Source: Mesostigma viride
Taxonomy: Eukaryota > Streptophyta > Mesostigmatophyceae > Mesostigmatales > Mesostigmataceae
Assembly (NCBI GenBank): GCA_009746045.1
Contig: RPFO01000175.1
Coordinates: forward strand, 2,601,634-2,665,633
Reading direction: 5' to 3'
Length of the DNA stretch: 64,000 bases
Part shown: positions 28,332 through 39,800 of the stretch, piece by piece
How the letters are laid out: every line of letters starts with the position of its first letter
Position numbering within the stretch: the first letter of the stretch is position 1
Notes under the pieces: model-generated
What the model was told of the DNA's origin: nothing
The model's database searches: none
The model's input: the letters and a program-made list of their open reading frames with translations, nothing else
Translations under genes and position numbers: made by a program

Positions 28332-30048
28332 CTCTTCAACCGTCTGGACTGGAACCACCGAAACGGACTGAGTTTGGGTATCTTTGTGCGCCTGAGAGTA
28401 ACTAGCCAAATAACATTTTCTGGCCCACCCTTGGAACCAAGCATGCTTTTATATCAAATAATGTTTGGGAAATTTGGTTGGTCACATATCTATGCCCCAT
28501 GCATGCTATAAATAGCACCCCCCCCAGGGGGGTACGGTGCACATGGGGTTGGAGACATATATAATGCATTATAGACCATTTACACAAATCAGGTGGCCCT
28601 GGCCTTTTAAAGGCAGTTTATTAGAATCACAGGCATGCCATCAATGCATTCACAGCATGAAATGTCACAGAACTGCACATGCTAGCTAGCAAACAGCCCA
28701 AAATAGCTCAGACCGTTATAACGGTGCAAGCTATTTTGGGACGGTTGCTAGAACTGCCGTATAGGTTTCCTATCCCAAAGTGGCACAAAACAACAACTAG
28801 ATGGCCACAAAAGCAATGCCAACACCATGTCCAGCATATAAGACACAAGCTCATGCTATACAATAGGTGTAAGGCTCATATCAAGGCCTAAAGCGCGCGT
28901 ACAAAGGGTGGCAAGGAGCTACATCACTAACACACCCAATGAACGACAAAACACCTCTATGTTCTTGGAAACAATGAATAAAACAATAGGAATAAGCTGG
29001 TATAATGCTCCCATGCAAACAGGTTATGGGTATCTCCACGATTTTCACATGCAATGGATGCAAAACAAGAAGGTGGGCGTTGGCCAGCAAAACAAGAAGC
29101 CACGCCTAACACTGGTCAGAAAAGAACTTGTCTCGGGGTGCTTGACCAAGGAAAAGCATTGGGTAATCAACGTTACCATATTAGTGACCGATAACAATCG
29201 TTACCTCGCTATTTCCATTGCAGCATCAGCTAACGGTGACCAAACATGGTCCAAAATCTGCTTGACCTGATGGTATTCCCCAACCATGACAAGCCGATGC
29301 GTAGAGGCAGCAAAACAACAAAAAGACAATCACAACCCCTCGGTAATAACTCTGATATTAGCTTTAAACGATAATACAACTATAAACGGCTAATAGAACA
29401 CGCTTGGAGGCTAGAACGTACCAGGTCGGTACAGCAGATTACCTTTCTTGCGCGAGCCAGCACGCCAGAGTAATGGACGTAGCCTCGAGCCTTTACTGGC
29501 TGCCAATGCTAATAAATCTTGTTGGGAACAACGTACTAAATTGATCGATGCGCAGATGTCTGGGAAAATTCGGCCTAGCAACATGCAGCACTCGCACCAT
29601 CACTGCCTGGCCGCTAACGTCATTTGCTGCGCTGACCAGCACCCCGAGACCCATCTACGTACCTCCGAACCTTCCATGGCTAGGGATATTCAATTTTTAG
29701 GATCTAAGAATCATGCCTACAAAATTTGAGTCCAATACGTCAAGCCATTCTCTCGTACCAGTCAGTTCTTGCACCGCCATAGCCGTGCGCGTCAATATTT
29801 TTCCTGCACGTCGGTCCCGTTGGACCATGGTACCCCCCTAACTTTGCTCAAGCATATCTCCCTGGCCAGGTGTCCAAAGTACGGTCTGAACTGCTCTACG
29901 GAAAGCTGACGTCTAGATCTTTCGATCCCCCCAGGTTTGACCGTTAAATTATTATTGGCGCGGCGCCTGGTAGGCGCACAAACCCAGTCCGTTAGAGTGG
30001 TAGGACTTCAACTGGTACCACGAAAACGGCGCGAGAACGGTTTAAGAG
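28332..30048. mobile_element. 1.7-kb TTAA-flanked element with long imperfect TIRs
   Basis: The left end CTCTTCAACCGT pairs with the right end ACGGTTTAAGAG, and similarity continues inward for roughly 65-80 bp (AACGGACTGAGTTTG and the complement of AACGGACTGGGTTTG). TTAA flanks it at 28328-28331 and 30049-30052. It contains a 120-aa plus-strand ORF (28908-29270, MARSYITNTPNERQNTSMFL...) and a 93-aa ORF (29448-29729) of unknown nature. No transposase was recognised. Confidence 0.6.
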
Positions 30049-30052
30049 TTAA

Positions 30053-32104
30053 TTATAGGAACATAACTCCTTTGGGAGTATATGTAGCACATAGCCCTTG
30101 AGAAGGGGCATATGGCCTATGATACATTCTAGGCTACTTCATGCAAGGATGGGAATGTAAGCTACCCTTGCTCTAGGTGCACCAAGGCACCTGCACCCTC
30201 ATGATGTATCGCGCTATGCCCAGCTAAGGGGGAGCGTGGCATGTGGGGGAAGATCATCATGGCTATACAAGAGCTATGGCATGGCTTCTCAGCAGAGACT
30301 CAGTGACTCCCTGCATGGGCACTGCATAAATAAATAAAGCTAGGCATTATCTGGAGGGTGGCTCATCATAGGCACACATGTACATGACTGAAAAGGCTAG
30401 GCCTTTGCTGGTATAGTGCCTGTAGTAGGCGGGCATGTACAAGGCCACTGTCTAACTATTCTACACTACTGCTGCTGTATTCCCCTAGGCTGGGGCTGGA
30501 GTTGCTGGGGCCGCGGTGGTCGAGGGGGTCGCTTGCCAGGGCTTGTGGCCGACGTAGATGGCCGCCCCCTTCCAGTACACCGGCTGGCCCGCCTTGGTCT
30601 GCCGGAGCTGGAGGTAGGTCGGCCATAGCTCCCGTCGCCGTTGTTGCTGTGCCAGGGTCAAGTCGTCGTCCACGGTGAAGTGAGTCTTCTCGAGCCGCTT
30701 GCGGCGTCTGAGAAACGAAATCTTGTCCGCTGGGCTATCAAAGATGAGAAGAAGCGGAGGTGCCCCTGCCTTACCCCGCGCGCGGGGGAGGCGGTGGGCG
30801 GTCAGCTTGATCTCACCAAGAAGGCCCATGCATGCAAGGATTTTGCTCTCAAACGCACGTGCAAGCTTGATCTCACCAAGAAGGCCCATGCGTGCAAGGG
30901 TTTTGCTCTCAAACGCACGTGCAAGCTTCTCGGAATTCTCACCTTCTTCCATGTCGAAGTTCTTGAGTATGGCGTTGAGGCTGCGCTTGGCGAGCTCGGC
31001 CTCCTCGCGGAGGTCAAGCGTCTGCCGCTGGAGCTGGGCTGCGACGGCGGAGGTGGTGGAGGTGGTATGTTGCTTAAGCATGTCCGCCCAGGTCGTGATG
31101 GGAGGAGCATCGCCGGCCAGGCCAGCCGGGGCTGGCTTGGCGGCAATGTCCTTCACTGCCTGGGCGGTGAGGCCTGCTGTGTTCTGCAAGACCTCGATAG
31201 CGATTGCATTATCCTTGAGGCGCTGGTCGATGTCGCGGAGCTGGGCGGTGATGGAGTCGGTGGAGGCGGAGGGGGGGGGGGGGGGAGGCGAGGAGGGGGG
31301 CGGTGGCGGTGGGGATGGTGGGAAGCTCAGCAGCCAGCGTGCCGCCAATTGCCGCCACATCTGCGGCAAGAGGGGTCACGTGCTGCTCGAAAGCTGCCTT
31401 GAGGAGGGTGCGGATGGTGGCTTCGGTGGGGAAGGTGGGGGGGGGCGATGGGGAAGGTGAGGAAGCCCAGATCGCGGATTCGGAGCGTCCAACAAGGGAG
31501 CAGAGGGCGAAGCGTTGAAGCTTGGGGCGAGTCATGCGGTGAAGGATTGGGAGAGCCTTGGCGGGGTCGACAAGCTGGCCATTACCAGGCCAGCGGCCGC
31601 GGTTGTGGGACGTGAGGTACACGCACAGGGCTAGAAGCGAGGCGTGATTGCCGAAAAACACGTCTTCCATGAACGGACCGGGGCTGCGTTGCCAGAAGCC
31701 GGAGCTGTTGACGTCAAAGGAGGTCTCTTCCCAGGGCGGCTCAGCAGAGCGACTGCGCTTAGGTTCAGGCGATGCAGATGGCGAGGCGAGCCCGGGAGGC
31801 TGGGCGAGCACCAGTGCACGACTAGTGTCACCGTTGCCATCTGGGCCGGTGGGCGAAGCTGCAGCCGAAGCTGCAGGCGTATTTTCATTGCCGAGCGCAG
31901 CCGCCAGGCTGCGTAATGCGTCGAGAGGCGTTTGCTCATCGTATATTGCGTAATAGCTTCGGAAAATTATATCAGCATATGTGCGTCGTAGAAAGACGCA
32001 TCGATTGTGATATTCACGGCTAAATTCGGTGCTCAAACGTGAAAGTTATGAGCTCCGCCGTCAGCCATGGCTACCTCGTGGCTCGTGGCTTGTTTTTGGG
32101 GGCA
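30053..32104 (-). mobile_element. Nearly complete ORF1-only retroelement
   Basis: In minus-strand order it has a 5' leader (32104-32037), ORF1 (32036-30485), a 3' UTR (30484-30060) and a short TTAATTA tail. The 3' UTR and tail follow the ORF1 stop directly, with no room for an RT. The leader matches the deleted derivative at 12290-12390. Confidence 0.75.
30485..32036 (-). CDS. ORF1 protein of a non-LTR element (L1 ORF1p / Transposase_22-like), split by a homopolymer
   Basis: The N-terminal frame starts at 32036 (MSTEFSREYHNRCVF) and runs to about 31285. The C-terminal frame continues from there to the stop at 30485. The shift falls exactly at a G17 run on the plus strand (31269-31285, poly-Pro/Ser region), so it may be slippage, a sequencing error or a true frameshift. 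The C-terminal half has a coiled coil (QLQRQTLDLREEAELAKRSL), an RRM-like region (RLPRARGKAGAPPLLLIF) and a CTD-like block (DDDLTLAQQQRRRELWPTYL, PVYWKGAAIYVGHKPW), an order typical of L1 ORF1 RNA chaperones. A 20-residue unit is tandemly duplicated by a 60-bp repeat at 30804-30923. Confidence 0.7.
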
Positions 32105-32310
32105 AAAATGTCGCGCTTAAATGCCTCCGAAGAAGGCTCGTGGAGGTCTCACCTGCCGGCTGGTCGAAGTGCTTGACGATGACATTGTGGCTGCGCCGGG
32201 CGATGTCGGCTTCCTCGCGAAGGTCGAGGGCTTGTTGCTTGAGTTGTGCCGTGATGGTGGAGGTGGTGGAGGTGGTGTGCTGCTTAACCCCGCATACTCA
32301 AGTCCGCCCA
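32105..32310 (-). pseudogene. ORF1 coiled-coil fragment of a second element
   Basis: The minus-strand translation QLKQQALDLREEADIARRSH aligns with QLQRQTLDLREEAELAKRSL of the neighbouring ORF1. Only the coiled-coil region remains. Confidence 0.75.
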
Positions 32311-32486
32311 GCTGCATAATATAGTCCATGCACCATAATGATGAATAGATATGGGGAGAGCACACAGCCCTGCCACACCCCGGTGTGCAGGGGGAACTGA
32401 ACGCCGGAGTGACGCCGTCGGCGGTACGGACCTGGGCTTGGGACCCTTCCTAGAACTGGCGGATGATCTCAACGATGTTCCTAATT
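32311..32486 (-). pseudogene. Reverse-transcriptase fragment (motif B region)
   Basis: The minus-strand translation contains SQAQVRTADGVTP, HTGVWQGCVLSPYLF and IIMV, the QGCVLSP motif of LINE reverse transcriptases. A stop occurs upstream of it. Length is about 170 bp. A (TTAA)n tract at 32484-32550 follows. Confidence 0.75.
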
Positions 32487-32562
32487 AATTAATTAATTAA
32501 TTAGTTAATTAATTAATTAATTAATTAATTAATTAATCAATTAATTAATGCATGTACAGTGC

Positions 32563-35358
32563 ATTAATCCAATGCCAACACTGAACTTTTTGCTGATTTG
32601 CTTACGACATGCGATTTGGTCACTGCCAGCACCCGCTTTCCACATAGTCCAGATGCTTTGGTCACACACACCTCGCCAACTGGCACTGAACGCTGCATTG
32701 ACTATGTTGTAATGCGCAAGCGTCATCAAGGATCTGTACTAGCTGCTCGCTCGCATGTGATCCCCCTGGTGCGCTCCGATCATCGCATCGTCACCGCCCG
32801 CATCCGCCTGCGATTCCCCTCGCCCTTTCGTAAGCACGTGGCACCACCTGATTTGCGCACACTTCAGTTGCTTGAGAAATCTGACGACGCTCTGGAGAAC
32901 TTCCCTGAAAAACGCGCCCACAAGCGCGCGGCAGAGGCGTTCGTCGACGCGCTAGACATCCCGGCCAGCCACGCCCAGCTGTTCGCTGCCGGCCCGGCAT
33001 CGGCCCTTCGGCACCTCGCTGACAAGCTGCTCGCGGCCGGGGCCCTGCTGCCCCCCCGCCGCCCGCCCCGCTTCGATCACCAGCCTGCACCGGCTCCCCG
33101 CCGTCATCCAGGCCCGGCAAGCCCTGCACGACAACAGCGACCCCGCCCGCTACGCCCGCCTCAAAGCCGATTACCACTCGGCCATCCGGCAGGCGACCAA
33201 GGAGCAGGAGGACCTTCATGTCCGCGAGTACTTCGCCCACCTCAAGGACCAGCACGGCAAGTACGCCTGGACCCGCCTGCGTCACGCCCAACGGCCCGCC
33301 GGCGGCGCGCAGCCGGCGCCGCGGACGCTCTCTGGCTCACCGCAGCAGCAGCTCGACCAGTGGTATTCCTCCCAGTCCCGGCTGCTCGGCGCCCCCCCGC
33401 CGCCTCCGCCGCTTGGCCCTCTGGCGGCCGCACGCCTGGCAGTAGCGCCTGCGGACGTCCCTGCGCCGTCCACGCCGCCCGCCGCTGAGCAGGACTACAC
33501 GTACCCAGCCCTGACGGAACCCCTGGCCGACCCCAACCAGCTCCCCGGCCGTTCACCGAGCTCGAGCTGAGCACCGCCGCCAAGCAACTCCGCTTCTATG
33601 CCGCCGTTGGCCCTGACCAGCTCCCCGCCCCGGTGATTAAGCTGACGGCGGCGGCGCTCACGGGGTTCCTGCTTGACGTCTGCAACCGGATCCTGCTTGC
33701 CGACGCGCCGCCGATTCCTGAGTGGCAGCACAGCTACCGTATTATGCTGTACAAAAACAAAGGTTCCCCTGACGACCCCGCCAACTACAGAGGAGTCTGC
33801 ATCCAGAGCGCCGCACTCAAGTTGTTCATGCGCATGATCCTCAACCGCCTTCGTTCTGCTCTCGACTGTCACCTTGGGGAAAGTCAAATGGGCTTCCGTC
33901 CTGGGCGCAACACCGTCATGGCCATCTTCGTCGCGCGTCGCCTCTTCGAGGAAATCGCTCTCCTGCAACCTGGTGAGTTTCCCGCCATATCCTGATCTTC
34001 GTCGACTTTATCAAGGCTTTTGATTCTGTCCTCTGGGACGCTCTATGGGCTGTAATTGCTCGCGCTCGCGTCCCCACTCCCCTGATTACCGTCATCCGCA
34101 CGCTGTATGAGGGGTCGACCACTTCGGTGTGCACTCAACGGCATTACCCCGCCATGCCCACTGCAGACCGGCGTCTGGCAGGGTTGCGTCCTGTCGCCGG
34201 CCGTACCTGTTTATTATTGTAGTGGATTATGTTATGCGCCAGGCACGTGCTCGCTTTGCTAGCATTGCAGGCCGTGCCCCTGGCCGAGCGATCACGAACG
34301 AGCTTGGGGAAGGGGGGCGGACTGACAAGCAGAATTTACTAGCTGACCTCATTTATGCCGACGACATCACGCTCATCGAGAAGCCGGAGTCTGCCCAACT
34401 TTGGCTGGACTGCCTGGCGCTCGAGGCTCGGGCGGTTGGTCTAGAAATCAGCCCCAAAACGGAGGCCCTGGCCCTCGGCATGGCAGGGCCCCCATCCACA
34501 CTCCGCCTCCTAGACGATGCCGAGGTCAACTACCCTCCTTCAGGCCGCTTCAAGCTGCTCGGCAGTTGGCTTCCCGACTGCGAGGACGACATGACGACAC
34601 GGATCGGCATGGCGTGGGCGCACCTCCATGACCACCGCCGCTGGTGGAGCAACCCCGCCCTACCCCGGATCGTCAAGCGTGACCTCTTCAAGGTCGTCAT
34701 TCTGACGATCCTGACCTACGGCGCCGAGACGTGGGCACTGACGCAGGAGCTGGAGCAACGACGCGACGGCGCCGTCACCAAGATGCTGCGCAAGGCCCTT
34801 AACATCCCCTTTGGTTTGCACATTAGTAATGAGGATTTGTACGCTGATTTGCCCTATGTTTCCCACATTATTAGGCACAGGCGCCTGGGCCTAGCCGGGC
34901 ACCTGGCCCGCACAGATCAGGTAGATACCTCAGATAGACTAGCTGGCACCAAGCCCGCCCAGCCTGGGCGATATGTCCTCACCTGGCGTGCCCCCGGCCG
35001 CGCGCGGCAGGGCCGCCACCCGTGGACATTTCGTGATAGACTCGGCATGGACATGTGCTACACTAGACGTGACGGGCTCACCCCCGGGCAGCCTCCTGGT
35101 TTGTCTGTAATATGGAGGCAGATGGTGCGCAAGGATAGATGGCAAGTAGCGATGAAGGAGACCACCCCCAATTAAGCTTGTGGGGGCTCCGCGTGTGACC
35201 AAGTATGGCATTCATAGCGATTCGGGCCGTGGTGCCCACACCCCTGTAACTAGGACCTAGATAGCTTATACCATCCATTCCATCCCATGTTCCCCTCCCA
35301 CTGAGGACTTATGCTCACGTGACGCAGTCACGTGTCTATTAATTAGTTAAATTAATTA
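32563..35358 (+). mobile_element. LINE-A copy (endonuclease C terminus, RT, tail) with 11-bp TSD
   Basis: The insertion is flanked by ATGTACAGTGC at 32552-32562 and 35359-35369. In order it contains the end of an APE endonuclease (CIDYVVMRKRHQ, PLVRSDHRIVTARI), RT fingers (YRIMLYKNKGSPDDPANYRG), motif A (FVDFIKAFDSV at about 34005), motif C (LIYADDITL at about 34350), a C-terminal region (RRLGLAGHLARTD), a 3' UTR with hairpin CACGTGACGCAGTCACGTG and a (TTAA)n tail. The 5' end is truncated inside the endonuclease. The shared CAT site at 34821 is the empty site for the 9-kb transposon. Confidence 0.88.
32598..35175 (+). pseudogene. LINE-A ORF2 (endonuclease/reverse transcriptase), frameshifted
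   Basis: The reading frame shifts at least four times: about 33050 in a C-rich run, about 33570 before PFTELELSTAAKQL, about 33990 before motif A, and about 34190 near motif B. The final frame runs 34129-35175 and ends KETTPN. Catalytic YADD is intact. This architecture (APE endonuclease, RT, HLARTD-type C terminus) is that of APE-type non-LTR elements; the clade was not determined. Confidence 0.8.
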
Positions 35359-35369
35359 ATGTACAGTGC

Positions 35370-36149
35370 GCTATCTGTTAATTATGCTGCGGTCACCTGC
35401 ATGAACCTGCTGGTTGAAATTAAGTGCAGGTTGGGAAGCATTCAAGGAAGCTCGATATTTTTATGTCCCATGAGCTATGTACGGACTTTAATTTGTTACC
35501 ACTTGGGCAACTGGTGCAGTTGCAACTGATACAATTGCAAAAATCGGTGCACGATGGCAGCATGGTGCATGGTGTTGGCTCCACTTCTAATGGCTCTGTC
35601 GGGTCACCGGAGAGTATTGCACTGACAGATACTGCATGATCATGTTGAACGAGAGTCTACGAAACAATTACCAGAAAATATCTGCAGTGACGTCCACAAC
35701 CCTATAACTAGAAACTAATTAACTAGTATAATCCATTCCATGCTGCAGATATCGCTAGGGGAATTTCACAGAATGTATCCTCATTGCTGATTATTAACAT
35801 CATAGGCCCATTGTAACAGAATAAAATGGTGGTCTCTGCTCCACTAAATGCACAGATCTTTTACCTCCTGTCATTAAAGACAGAACGGACTTATCAAACC
35901 CCAAGAGACAGGGGAGATTCCTAGCACTCTCCAGGAATCGTAGAGGGTGGTCGTTTCCCGTCTAGAGGCCATTCCTACGAGACGGTACTTACGCGGTAGA
36001 GAGCGGTGGTCCCCTTTTGGTCGGGCGTCTCTCTGCTTGTTCATACAGACACAAGACTTCCTGTCTATCGGATATGGCTGTCCAATAACAGGGCCTGAAG
36101 TGAGCATGTTTGGTTATTAGAAATTCACATAATTGGGGGTATCCGCGTG
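35370..36149. other. Intergenic stretch, nothing firmly recognised
   Basis: One 71-aa plus-strand frame (35424-35639) has no recognisable motif. The segment 35870-36110 is GC-richer but shows no gene, tRNA-like fold or repeat I can support. Confidence 0.4.
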
Positions 36150-36583
36150 ATGGCTAATAATGGTGACAAACAGGCAAAGCTTATGTCCCCGCCGACACAG
36201 AGGAGTCCAACGCAATCCTACAGGTCTCAGCCAATCAGAACACAGATGAACCGGTAAGGTTCTCTCTCTGTATGCTTTACACCCCTAACTTACGAAAGAT
36301 ACTAACTGACATCAGTCAGATTACACATAGATTCCAAGGTACTGTCCCGTACCGTCCAGGGCCCAACACAAAGGACCATCCAAAGGGCACTCCGCATATA
36401 AGTCCCAAAAAGTCAAGTCAGGCCAGGAATCATTACACTTTGGCCGTACAAAAGACTCAGCCATTTACACTGAACGCTGAACTCCAAGTTCACGTCCACT
36501 TGGATGTAACAGTATACACAGTGTCAGAAAATACTGTTACACCCATGAGCCATGGGGCATACATCCTTGGGAAGTATGGATGA
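36150..36583 (+). CDS. Possible small two-exon gene of unknown function
   Basis: Exon 1 is 36150..36253 (ATG, MANNGDKQAKLMSPPTQR...), with donor CG|gtaagg. Exon 2 is 36316..36583, with acceptor gacatcag|T. The phases agree (2 then 1), giving 123 codons and a TGA stop. The intron would be only 62 nt, unusually short next to the other introns here. The product is basic and Gln/Pro/Ser-rich, with a beta-like C-terminal part (ELQVHVHLDVTVYTVSENTV). No family was recognised. It could equally be a remnant exon of a mobile element. Confidence 0.35.
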
Positions 36584-36668
36584 TGGCGGTGATCACATGC
36601 TCATTCATACCGACAATACACAACTCACTCATTCATTCTGCCCAGCAGAACCTCCCAGCCTAAAGCTC

Positions 36669-36866
36669 GCAGGGCCTACAGCTCCCTAGCATCCGTCACA
36701 GCCGATCCTCGACCTCGTTGTACCCTATACCATGCAGGGCCTTCAGCTCCCTAGCATCCGTCACAGCCCATCCTCAGCCTCATTGTACCCTATACTATGC
36801 AGGGCCTACAGCTCCCTAGCATCTGTCACAGCCGATCCTCAGCCTCATTGTACCCTAGACCATACT
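36669..36866. repeat. 65-bp tandem repeat spanning the PRC-barrel gene stop
   Basis: Three copies start at 36669, 36734 and 36799 (GCAGGGCCTACAGCTCCCTA). On the minus strand the innermost copy contains the last codons (YNEAEDRL) and stop. The others repeat this end in the 3' UTR. Confidence 0.9.
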
Positions 36867-39800
36867 GGGGAGAGCTCGCCGCGTCCCTCCCTCCCACCAT
36901 CGAGCCCCCCATGCCCCCCGGGTACCTTCCACCATTCCCCCCCGACCGCGGAGCACCACCCCCGCGACCCCCCATAACCCCACTCCGCGCCCCCCCATCG
37001 TCCCTGTCCCACCCTGACGCTGGCCCTCCCTGCCTGGCCCCCCCCTGCCCCCCCTCTCCCCACATGCTGTCCATCGAGTCTGGCCGCCCCGACATGCCCC
37101 ATGCACCTCCCGGCCCTGGCCCAGCCTCCACCGCCCTCCCCCCATCCATGGTCCCATACATCTCCTCCATCTGTGGAGCGCGGCGGCGAGCCACCTCCTG
37201 CAGCGCGGCCTCATTCTTCCCTTCCTGGATCCATTCGTCGATACTTCGCACGCCCGCAGGCGGCGCCATCGCCTCCTGCTGCTGCCGTGCGACCTCCATC
37301 TGCTCCGCGTCCACGCGCCGCCGCGACGCCTCGTACTCGTACTGGAGCGCCATCTCGCGCTGGCGCTGCTGCTGCCGCTGCTGCTGCTGGGTCATCGGCG
37401 CCCGCTGCTGCTGCATCTGCTGCTGCTGCATGCCGGCCTCGTACTCGTATTGCTGCTGGCGCTCGTACACGCCCGCCTCGTAGCGCTGGCGGACGACCGC
37501 CTCGCGGTCAAAGTCCTCCTCGTACTCGTACTCACGCGCACTCTCGGCCTCTTCCAGCCAGGGGGGCTCGACGAGCGCCAGGCGCTCGAGGACACCCTGG
37601 GGACGGATGACAGCAAACCATGGCAATGATACAATGATATCGGCAGGCGAAGCAAAGCACCGGTACAAACGTGGACACAAAAAAGATTACATACACAGCG
37701 CATGCAGCTTGATGCCCTCCAGCCGGTCAAGAGCACCCTGCGCGGCGCCAGCGTTTAAGGGCGACACAAGCGAATCCGCAGGCAAGAATGCACGCAAAGA
37801 CGCGACCGGGCGAGTTCCGAGCTGGACTGGACCTGGACAACATGCACCACGCTATAGTCCATCAGTGCGAGGCACATAATGCTATCGCACGCACCACGCT
37901 CAGCTGCGTGAGCCGCATCTCGGTCCCTTCCAGCACGATGATGCGGTCGGGGCCGACGCTCACCACCTCCTTGACCGACAGCCGGAACGTGCTCACCTGC
38001 AAGAGGATTGTGTTGGATGCAACCGATGGGAACCCACGCCAACACGTTAGACAAGAAGATTGTGTTGGCTGCAAAAGACGTGAATCCACAACAACACATT
38101 AGGCAAACAAGGGGCGAGTAGAACGAGTATCGGCTGCAGGGGCAGGCATGGAGTTGCACGGCCTTGCACGACCAAGGAGGCCTTTCCTTGGCAGCCGGAC
38201 CCTGGGGAACAAACACAGCGAGCGACCTGGGAACAAACACAGCGAGCGACCTGGAAACAAACACAGCGAGCGACCTGGAAACAAACACAGCGAGCGACCT
38301 GGAAACAAACACAGCGAGCGACCTGGGAACAAACACAGCGAGCGACCTGGAAACAAACACAGCGAGCGACCTGGAAACAAACACAGCGAGCGACCTGGAA
38401 ACAAACACAGCGAGCGACCTGGGGAACAAACACAGCGAGCGACCTGGAAACAAACACAGCGAGCGACCTGGAAACAAACACAGCGAGCGACCTGGGGAAC
38501 AAACACAGCGAGCGACCTGGAAACAAACACAGCGAGCGACCTGGAAACAAACACAGCGAGCGACCTGGGAACAAACACAGCGAGCGACCTGGAAACAAAC
38601 ACAGCGAGCGACCTGGAAACAAACACAGCGAGCGACCTGGAAACAAACACAGCGAGCGACCTGGAAACAAACACAGCGAGCGACCTGGAAACAAACACAG
38701 CGAGCGACCTGGGAACAAACACAGCGAGCGACCTGGAAACAAACACAGCGAGCGACCTGGGGAACAAACACAGTGAGGAAAGAAGTGGCCAGGGAGGATA
38801 TGGGCGTTGGTCATGGTTGAAGGATGCGCGCGATGCCTGCACGACCATGCTGGGTTCAGAGTTCAGGGTTAAGCCCAGGGTTTAGGGTGCAGATTTTAGG
38901 TCTTTCATGGACAGCCCGAATGAGCTCGCGTGCGCGCGCCGAGTGAGTAGGTCACAAGGGGGGACACAGGTGTACACAGCAGGCAAGAATAGAAAAGTAG
39001 AAAACGAATAAAATAAAGAATCCGGGGTGTGCCATGGACATAAAACTACAGTAGATGAAAAGCTGGCATGTAGGCACACTTGCACGACACAGCTGACGTA
39101 AAACTGCACATTGCAACCAAGCCATGCGAAAATTCGGCACGGCCCCCAAAACTGGGCTAGCACATAGACGATAACCTGTTCATCTAGCGGCTACCGGCGA
39201 CAGGTGACAGGTGACAGGCGACAGGCGACAGGCGACAGGTGAGAGGCGACCGGCGACCGGCGACCGGCGACCGGCGACCGGGGACCGGCGACGGGCGAGA
39301 GGCGGCAGGCGACAGGCGACAGGCGACAGACGACAGGCGACGGGCGACGGGCGACGGGCGACAGGCGACAGGCGACAGGCGACAGGCGACAGGTGACAGC
39401 CAACAGCCAGCAGCCAGCAGCCAGCAGCCAGCCGCCAGCCGCCAGCCGCCAGCCGCCAGCCGCCAGCCGCCAGCCGCCAGCCGCCAGCCGCCAGCCGCCA
39501 GCCGCCAGCCGCCAGCCGCCAGCCGCCAGCAGCCAGCCGCCAGCCGCCAGCAGCCAGCAGCCAGCAGCCAGCAGCCAGCAGCCAGTAGCCAGCAGCCAGT
39601 CAACACAGCATAGTCACTCCACCGTCCGCAACGGTTAATGCCCCACACGTACCAACGTGGAAGGGACCAAGGGTAGCCCCAGGGAGTCGAACACGATGTT
39701 GACAATCGCTCCGTTCTCCGGATCAAAGTCATAGTCCCGGACCTGGCACCAGGGACACGCAAACGCAAGGGCCGCAGAAACCAAAAATCCCAAGGGGGGA

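Noticed and set aside
37755-38848. Long frames over the 24-bp minisatellite
   Set aside because: Repeat artefact inside a PRC-gene intron; real exons on that strand are short and phase-consistent.
38860-38890. GGGTTTAGGG resembling TTTAGGG telomere repeats
   Set aside because: Only a couple of imperfect units, no array, so not a telomere or a clear interstitial telomeric site.
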